The notes beneath the pieces were generated by a model. That model had not been told where the DNA came from, did no database searches, and saw nothing but the letters and a program-made list of their open reading frames with translations. From contig NZ_JARXYJ010000001.1 in the NCBI RefSeq assembly GCF_029894425.1, forward strand, positions 1,922,001 through 1,986,000: 64,000 nucleotides of DNA. The letters are read 5' to 3'. Of this stretch, positions 58,763 to 64,000 are shown piece by piece (positions within the stretch are counted from its first letter, which is position 1; each line of letters starts with the position of its first letter). Made by a program: the position numbers and the translations under genes. The DNA is from Streptomyces sp. SAI-127. Lineage in GTDB: Bacteria; Actinomycetota; Actinomycetes; Streptomycetales; Streptomycetaceae.

Positions 58763-59836
58763 GTGACCACCACTGTCGGCCTTCAGCCGGTCTCCGGCCC
58801 GTCCGCCTGGCGCGGCGACGAGCTGTCGAAATCCACCGAGTGGATCCACGTACTCAGCGACGCCGAGCGCACCGAGCTGGAAGGCCTGGGACGGCGCTTC
58901 GTCGCCGACGACCCCGACCTGCGCACCGTCACCGCCGCCGACTACCCGCTCGACGCCTGTCTCGCCCTCAACGACGAGTGCGCCCACCAGATGGACGCCG
59001 GCCGGGGCTTCATCCTGGTGCGCGGCCTGCGCACCGAGGAGTACGGCGACGCCGTTTCCGGGGCCATCTTCTTCATCATGGGCCTGCATCTCGGCCGGCC
59101 GATCGGGCAGAGCCAGCGGGGCGATCTGCTCGACCACGTCATCGCCACGTCGAACAAGACGATGTCCGACGAGGGCGCGCTGCCCTCCCGTATCCGGGAC
59201 CGGCTGCCGTTCCACTCGGACAGCTCCGACGTCGTCGCCCTCATGTGTCTGCGCGGTGCCAAGGAGGGTGGCGCCTCCAGCCTGGTCAGCGGCACCACGA
59301 TCTACAACGAGATGCTGCGCCGCCGGCCGGACCTCGCCGCGCGGCTCTTCGACACCTACCACTGGGACTGGCGGCGTCAGGACCCCGACTCCCCTGAACT
59401 CACGTACACCTCGCCGATCATCAGCCACGTCGACGGCATCTTCAGCACCTACGCGGGCAACTCGATGATCTTCAGCGCCCAGGAGTACCCGGGCGTCCCG
59501 CCGCTGACGCCCGATCAGGCCGCGGCCATCACCCTCTTCGACGAGATCTCGCAGGAGCCCGGTCTGCCGATCGACATGGACTTCCAGCCGGGGGACGTGC
59601 AGTGGCTGCTCAACTACGCCGCACTGCACTCGCGCACCAGCTACGTCGACCACCCGGAACCTGAGCGCCGCCGCCATCTGCTGCGTCTGTGGCTCAAGCG
59701 CGACGTCGGCCGACCGCTGGCCCCCCGGTTCGGCAAGCACGTGGTCGTGATGGGTGAGCCCACCACACCCCTGGTGCCCGGCGGCCGGTTCCGCATCGCC
59801 GACGCCGTCACCGTCAACGACGACTGGGGAGTGTGA
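58763..59836 (+). CDS. TauD/TfdA-like Fe(II)/2-oxoglutarate-dependent dioxygenase
   Basis: I prefer GTG 58763 (GAGGAG at 58749-58754), because the longer frame upstream runs through the tandem repeat. The 357-residue product has the facial triad: LPFHSDSSDVVALMCLRGAKEGGASSLVS (HxD) and YAALHSRTSYVDHPEPERRRHLLRLWLKR (distal His and the 2-oxoglutarate-binding Arg). LDACLALNDECAHQMDAGRGFILVRGL fits the clavaminate-synthase-like fold. It hydroxylates an unknown small molecule. It converges on the aromatic dioxygenase operon, sharing a perfect terminator, so a related pathway is possible but unproven. Confidence 0.87.
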   Translation: MTTTVGLQPVSGPSAWRGDELSKSTEWIHVLSDAERTELEGLGRRFVADDPDLRTVTAADYPLDACLALNDECAHQMDAGRGFILVRGLRTEEYGDAVSGAIFFIMGLHLGRPIGQSQRGDLLDHVIATSNKTMSDEGALPSRIRDRLPFHSDSSDVVALMCLRGAKEGGASSLVSGTTIYNEMLRRRPDLAARLFDTYHWDWRRQDPDSPELTYTSPIISHVDGIFSTYAGNSMIFSAQEYPGVPPLTPDQAAAITLFDEISQEPGLPIDMDFQPGDVQWLLNYAALHSRTSYVDHPEPERRRHLLRLWLKRDVGRPLAPRFGKHVVVMGEPTTPLVPGGRFRIADAVTVNDDWGV

Positions 59837-59884
59837 CGCCGCGCCCGGCCGTACCTCGGCGGGCTGACCCCGCCGGGAAAACCA

Positions 59885-59926
59885 ACGACCGCCGCAGCCA
59901 GAGCAACCTCTGGCTGCGGCGGTCGT
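59885..59926. terminator. Perfect 19-bp bidirectional terminator
   Basis: ACGACCGCCGCAGCCAGAG (59885-59903) and its exact complement (59908-59926) form a stem with a four-nt CAAC loop, lying between two convergent genes. It is the strongest hairpin seen in the window. Confidence 0.92.
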
Positions 59927-59963
59927 CTGCCACGGCAAGTTCTGCACGGCGCTCGCGCCCGCT

Positions 59964-61128
59964 CTACGCCGGCAGCTCGGACAGCAGCCGGCGGTAGATG
60001 CGCGCGTAGGCGGTCAGCTGTCCCAAGGACAGGGCGTCGCGACGGGGGTCGCCGGCGGCCGGCTTCGCCTGCGGGCCGAGCCGCACGGTGTCGACGCCGC
60101 GGGCGCGCAGTACGACGCCGTCGGTCGAACCCGTCCAGCCGGTGATGGGCGGCGGCTGCGCACCGAACTCGTCGAGCCAGGCCGCGCGGGCGGCCGTCAC
60201 CACCGGGGCATCGGCAGGCGTCGCCGCGGCTGCCGCGACCGGCTCGGCCTCGACCTCGACCGCGCAGTCGCGCAGCACTGATCGCGCACACCGTGCCCGC
60301 AGCCGGTCGGCCAGCTCGGCCGCCAGCACGTTCGGGTCCACCGGGTCACCGGTGACGACGTACAGATCGATCCCCAGTCGGGCCGGCAGCAGGTCCGGCT
60401 TGTCCGGCCACCCGCCGCTGATCGCGCCGATGCCGCATGCCCGGCCGGTCTGTCCCGCCCGCGGGTCGGTGGCCAGGTAGGCGGGTGCGCCAGCGGGCCA
60501 GTTCGTCCAGGACGACGCCGGCCGAGGCGACGAGTCCCCCGGGCGGTGTGGCCGACTCCGGCATCATCGCGGCGCCGGAGCGGCCGGTCACCCGGACGGT
60601 CAGGTAGAACGCGCCCGGCTCGTGCCACAGCAGCGTGGGCGGGCCGCACTTGGCGACGATCGCCGAGCGCGGGAGCGGACACGCGTCGGCGTAGGCCTCC
60701 AGGCCGGTGGTCCCGCCACTGCGGCGGTGCGTACCGGAGCCGGCGAGCAGCAGCCGTCCGGCGCCCGCCTCGGCGAACGCGACCAGCGCGGCCGCCGCCG
60801 GCCCGCGGGCCACCCCGAGTCCGAAGCCGGTCACCACGTCGCCGTCCACGGCGAGCGGGGCGATGGGTGCGTCGTCGCCGGTGACGAGCTGGTTGTGCGG
60901 ACCGCCGTCGTCCAGTGACGTGTCGAGGTGGGAGTACAGCAGCGGACCCGCCCCGTGCGCGGCGACCAGGCTGCCGCCCGCGGGACCGTGCTCCAGTACC
61001 TGCCACTCGACGTGCGGCCACCGGCGCGCACACCAGGTGCGCAGCCGGTGGGCCGCCGTCCGCTCCCGCCCGCGAGGGGCGGGAGCGGTGTCGAGCAGGT
61101 TCAGGACGTCAAGCAACTGCTGTCTCAA
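59964..61128 (-). pseudogene. M20-like metallo-hydrolase gene with a single-base frameshift
   Basis: A TTG at 61128 overlaps the stop of the upstream extradiol gene (TTGA). The frame reads RQQLLDVLNLLDTAPAPRGRERTAAHRLRTWC, then GPLLYSHLDTSLDDGGPHNQL (HxD of M20), VTGFGLGVARGPAAAALVAFAEA, AIVAKCGPPTLLWHEPGAFYLTVRV. At about 60486-60492, after DELARW, the sense continues one base out of frame: APAYLATDPRAGQTGRACGIGAISGGWPDKPDLLPARLGIDLYVVTGDPVDPNVLAAELADRLRA to a stop at 59964. Removing one base restores 387 residues. The catalytic signature is weak, so it may be a diverged M20 member. Sequencing error or real inactivation are both possible. Confidence 0.75.
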
Positions 61129-62336
61129 AAACGTCCCCAGTCGTCGGACGCCGGACGCCACACGTCGATGTTGCGCGGGTCGGCCGGCATCCTGCGGGGC
61201 CGGTGCGTCTCGTGCTCCTCCGGCGTGAACACCCGGTGCCGGTCGCACAGTTCGAACCGCGGACCGAAGCGCGTGTCGTGCAGGTAGAACGCGATCGACG
61301 TCGACGCCGAGTGGTTGACGATGTCGGAGGCTATCGGCGCGCCCTTGTACAGCGCGCGGGCGCGCATCCGCATGACGTGGTCGAGGCTCTTCATCGCGAA
61401 GCACAGGTGCGCGACGAAGTGCTCCTTGTTGTTCTGCACCGCGAGGCTGTGATGGTGGCGGTCCTCGCCGCGGAAGAACGTGGTCGAGCCGACGACGTAG
61501 TCCGAGGGGATGAACCGCAGGACCTTCTGGTAGAAGTCCTGCGTCTCCTGGTACTTCGTGGTGGCGATGAAGGGGTGCACCAGGTCGAGCGGCCGGATCT
61601 CGATGTGCGGCGGCTCGGCGTACTCCTGGAACTCGGTGAACAGCTCGACGATGAGCCCGTTGGGGTCCTTGACCGCGAAGCCGTTCTCGCACAGCGCCTG
61701 CTGGCGTTCCTGCAGGTCGAGGACTTCGAGGCCGGCGTCGAGGACGCTCTTGTGCAGCTGCTCCAGGACCTCCTCGCTCTCCACGCTGTAGCCGACCGCG
61801 GTCGTCCACCCGTCGGTGCGCTCGGGAGCGTTGATCAGCTCGATCGCGTGGTGCTCGATGTCGGCGCGCAGATAGGCGTACTCGTCTGTACGCTGCTCCA
61901 GCTGGAGCCCGACGTGGTACTCGAGGAAGTCGATCGTGGCCTGCATGTCCGGAACCTCGATCCGGGCGTACTCCATGCCGTACGGGGCGTGCGGGCGGGT
62001 GCTCACGGGCGCTGTCCTTCCTGAGGTGAGCGAGGGGCGCTCGGTGTACTCGAACGAGGTGATGGCCTGCCGGTCGATGACCGGTCGCCAGCGCGTGTGC
62101 ACGAAGCTCTCGTGGGACTCGCTGCCGAGATAGGCGAGCAGGTCGTCCTGGCTGTCGAAGTCGACGGCCATGGTGTGGGTGAAGGTCCGGTCGCGGGTGC
62201 TGACGTTCTCGCCGAGGACGAAGCCGCGCATGGCCGGGTACCGGTCCGGGAAGGTGCGCAGCTCGGCCAGCACGGACTCGCGCGTGGCCTGGTCGACCGA
62301 GTCGGCGAAGCGGAAGGACAGGGTGTGTCGGATCAT
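61125..62336 (-). CDS. Fused Dabb (A/B-barrel) domain and extradiol ring-cleavage dioxygenase
   Basis: Residues 1 to about 98 form a stress-responsive A/B-barrel (IRHTLSFRFADSVDQATRESVLAELRTFPDRYPAMRGFVLGENVS, THTMAVDFDSQDDLLAYLGSESHESFVHTRWRPVID). From about 111 there is a type I extradiol dioxygenase of two VOC modules: MEYARIEVPDMQATIDFLEYHVGLQLEQ and a catalytic half with iron ligands in LDLVHPFIATT, EHFVAHLCFAM and RFELCDRHR (His, His, Glu). An internal GTG at 62006 with GGAAGGA upstream would give the 293-residue dioxygenase alone. It cleaves a catechol-like ring next to the hydroxyls. It lies 21 bp after the beta subunit and overlaps the M20-like gene. Confidence 0.85.
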   Translation of the reverse strand: MIRHTLSFRFADSVDQATRESVLAELRTFPDRYPAMRGFVLGENVSTRDRTFTHTMAVDFDSQDDLLAYLGSESHESFVHTRWRPVIDRQAITSFEYTERPSLTSGRTAPVSTRPHAPYGMEYARIEVPDMQATIDFLEYHVGLQLEQRTDEYAYLRADIEHHAIELINAPERTDGWTTAVGYSVESEEVLEQLHKSVLDAGLEVLDLQERQQALCENGFAVKDPNGLIVELFTEFQEYAEPPHIEIRPLDLVHPFIATTKYQETQDFYQKVLRFIPSDYVVGSTTFFRGEDRHHHSLAVQNNKEHFVAHLCFAMKSLDHVMRMRARALYKGAPIASDIVNHSASTSIAFYLHDTRFGPRFELCDRHRVFTPEEHETHRPRRMPADPRNIDVWRPASDDWGRF

Positions 62337-62357
62337 CGGGTCACCATCCGTCGCCGG

Positions 62358-62882
62358 TCAGAGGATGAAGCTGAGCCGGGCGCCTGCCGCCAGCGACTCG
62401 TGGCCGAGGATCGAGCGCCGCAGCCGGAAACGCAGTCCGTCCTCGGTGGGCACCAGCACATGCTCGTACCAGCCGACGTAGGCGTCGAAGTGGCCGTCGC
62501 GGGCGCGGTGCACCACGAAGGACGCCGCGACCCGGAAGGAGTCCTCCGTGTGCTCGGAGAGCCGCACGTTGGACACCAGCCGGTGGGTGCGCGAGTGCGG
62601 GTTCTCGGCGTGCGCCTTGCGGGACTTCAGGCGCTTGACCCGGGCGCGGATCAGGTCCCAGTCGTCGTCGACGAAGGAACCGGTCTCGTGCGGCGACCAG
62701 CCGGGGCGGTGGTCGGTCGTCGGGATCTCGTAGCGGGCGCCGGGCTCGAAGAGGGCCAGCCAGCCGTCGTAGTCCCAGTGATCGAGGATGTCCGCCTCGG
62801 CGTAGAGGAAGTCCTCCACCTCCGGGCGGGTGATGACGCGCCCCTGGCACTGCACGGAGTGGGTGTTGGTGATCGTGGTCAT
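62358..62882 (-). CDS. Aromatic-ring-hydroxylating dioxygenase beta subunit
   Basis: The 174-residue protein has the SnoaL-like cone fold of ring-hydroxylating beta subunits: ITRPEVEDFLYAEADILDHWDYDGWLALFEPGARYEIPTTDHR, then RLKSRKAHAENPHSRTHRLVSNVRL, FRVAASFVVHRARDGHFDAYVGWYEHVLV and RFRLRRSILGHESLAAGARLSFIL. The beta subunit is structural. Its ATG overlaps the alpha-subunit stop (ATGA), so the two are coupled in the order alpha-beta. Confidence 0.92.
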   Translation of the reverse strand: MTTITNTHSVQCQGRVITRPEVEDFLYAEADILDHWDYDGWLALFEPGARYEIPTTDHRPGWSPHETGSFVDDDWDLIRARVKRLKSRKAHAENPHSRTHRLVSNVRLSEHTEDSFRVAASFVVHRARDGHFDAYVGWYEHVLVPTEDGLRFRLRRSILGHESLAAGARLSFIL

Positions 62883-64000
62883 CGCATGTCCCTGCCTGCG
62901 AGGAAGGACGCCGGGCGGTCGCCGTGGACCTGGAGGCCGTCATCGAGCCCGACGGCGTCGATCCAGTGCCGCCAGAAGCCCCGCATCGCACCTTCGTCGG
63001 TCGACCTGCCCTGTACGCCCTTGACCTCGTCGGCCATACCGCGTGACATGTCGCTGTAGTCCAGCTCGGGCACAGCGGTGCCGGCCGTGGCCTGGATGCC
63101 GCGCTGGACCGCCTCGTACGCCTCGATGTCGTCCGGTGTGGCGAGCCCGCCCGGGCCGACGAAGCTGACGACCGTCTTCATGCGCAGGGCGCGCGCGGCC
63201 GGGTCCTCGTCGCGCGGGACCAGCTGCCAGGCGCGTACGTCGGTCTGGTCGGGTGCCACCGGCTCCAACTGCCGGATCGACAGCCCCTCGATGTCGAACA
63301 GGAGCAGGTTCGGGAACACGAACAGGATGTGGCTCTCGTCGGCCACGTAGTGCGCCCGCTTCTCCCCCAGCCGCTCGGTCATCTCGGCCCGGTGCTGCTC
63401 GGTGCGCACCCGCTCGTCCTCGCCGAAGCGTGGCTCCCAGAGCATGCTGATGCGTCCGCCGTGCCCGGTCAGGACCAGCAGTCCGTGGCCGTTGCCGAGG
63501 TTGTACGCGTACTGGTTGTCGTCGGTGACGGCGAAGCCGCTCTCGCGCAGGTAGCCCACGAACGTGTTGTGGGTCGGCGCGAAGTGGTAGCCGTCCATCG
63601 CGTTCTCGACGGCGAGTTTCCAGTTGCCCCGCACGCTGTACTGCTGTGTGCCGGGCAGCGTGGTCATGCCGCCGGCGTGCTGCTGTTCGATCATCGTCAT
63701 GTAGTCGGCCGCTTCGCCGAGGTGTTCGAGCAGCGGCGGGACGTCGGGGTCGAACGCGACGAAGACGTATCCCTCGTGGATCTCCAGGCGCGGGACGCCG
63801 CGCAGGCCCATGGACGTCTTGAACTCGTCGCTCGACTCGTACGCGTCGGCGTCGGGGATGGCGGCGAGGTCACCGTTGTTGCGGAACGTCCAGGCGTGGT
63901 AGAAGCACTGGAACAGCCTGGTCGAGCCCTCGCTCTCGCGGCACAGCACCGTGCCGCGGTGGGGGCAGGAGTTCAGGAAGGCGTGCACCTCGCCGGCGGT
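62879..64000 (-). CDS. Rieske aromatic-ring-hydroxylating dioxygenase alpha subunit (N-terminus outside window)
   Basis: 374 codons are present. The Rieske 2Fe-2S site is CPHRG and CFYHAW (Cys-x-His and Cys-x2-His). The catalytic domain has NWKLAVENAMDGYHFAPTHNTF with the two iron histidines and the bridging Asp, followed by SHILFVFPNLLLFDIEGLSIRQLEPVAPDQTDVRAWQLVPRDED. It adds O2 to an aromatic ring to give a cis-dihydrodiol, or demethylates/decarboxylates depending on subtype; the substrate is unknown. It needs a reductase and perhaps a ferredoxin, which must lie beyond 64000 or elsewhere. Confidence 0.93.
   Translation of the reverse strand, partial: TAGEVHAFLNSCPHRGTVLCRESEGSTRLFQCFYHAWTFRNNGDLAAIPDADAYESSDEFKTSMGLRGVPRLEIHEGYVFVAFDPDVPPLLEHLGEAADYMTMIEQQHAGGMTTLPGTQQYSVRGNWKLAVENAMDGYHFAPTHNTFVGYLRESGFAVTDDNQYAYNLGNGHGLLVLTGHGGRISMLWEPRFGEDERVRTEQHRAEMTERLGEKRAHYVADESHILFVFPNLLLFDIEGLSIRQLEPVAPDQTDVRAWQLVPRDEDPAARALRMKTVVSFVGPGGLATPDDIEAYEAVQRGIQATAGTAVPELDYSDMSRGMADEVKGVQGRSTDEGAMRGFWRHWIDAVGLDDGLQVHGDRPASFLAGRDMR

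Overview
This window looks like a Streptomyces chromosome, or a very close relative. It has very high GC, GTG and TTG starts, an SsgA-like sporulation regulator, a WhiB-like protein, an endonuclease V, an ABC-F protein with a long leader, two-domain laccase and many TetR/MerR/MarR/IclR/LacI regulators. I see no rRNA, tRNA, CRISPR array, phage or intact insertion sequence. Both ends are cut inside genes: a BCCT transporter on the left and a Rieske dioxygenase alpha subunit on the right.

Layout. 1-5.3 kb: BCCT transporter start and three secreted peptidases (M14, S15, M1). 5.3-9.4 kb: a damaged membrane-protein gene, a macro-domain protein, an asparagine-type permease divergent from a MerR regulator, and a TPP-enzyme pseudogene. 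9.6-15.5 kb: a leftward fatty-acid beta-oxidation operon (CoA-transferase, acyl-CoA dehydrogenase, thiolase, FadB). 15.5-25.4 kb: housekeeping and developmental genes (MmcQ/YjbR, enoyl-reductase-like, endonuclease V, YciI, beta-propeller, SsgA-like, GPP34, ABC-F, double-MerR, dimethylargininase). 25.5-31.5 kb: acyl-ACP desaturase, IclR, SpoIIE-type phosphatase, WhiB-like, VOC and LacI genes. 31.9-38.7 kb: ornithine cyclodeaminase and small laccase, divergent from a two-gene secreted operon (ThuA plus PQQ-type sugar dehydrogenase; cupredoxin plus DUF1080). 38.6-40.8 kb: divergent NHEJ polymerase and ATP-dependent ligase. 40.8-43.2 kb: zinc alcohol dehydrogenase and a DUF3048 lipoprotein. 43.2-47.6 kb: the protocatechuate branch of the beta-ketoadipate pathway (pcaV divergent from pcaHGBL). 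47.7-58.3 kb: SDR, an LAL-type protein without its HTH, DUF2510 proteins, a TetR/PAP2/DMT module and a Tat-exported phospholipase C. 58.4-64 kb: a promoter-driven 46-codon ORF and a TauD-like dioxygenase facing a leftward ring-hydroxylating and ring-cleaving aromatic catabolism operon.

The window is rich in readable regulatory DNA: perfect or near-perfect palindromes beside divergent regulators (pca, TetR/PAP2, LacI, desaturase, CoA-transferase) and three bidirectional or intrinsic terminator hairpins. It also holds several gene remnants: internal deletion, single-base frameshifts, stop-codon loss and a regulator that lost its DNA-binding domain. The two most unusual items are a triple tandem repeat that carries a Shine-Dalgarno plus ATG in every unit, and a compact leader with a three-codon ORF in front of the ABC-F gene.
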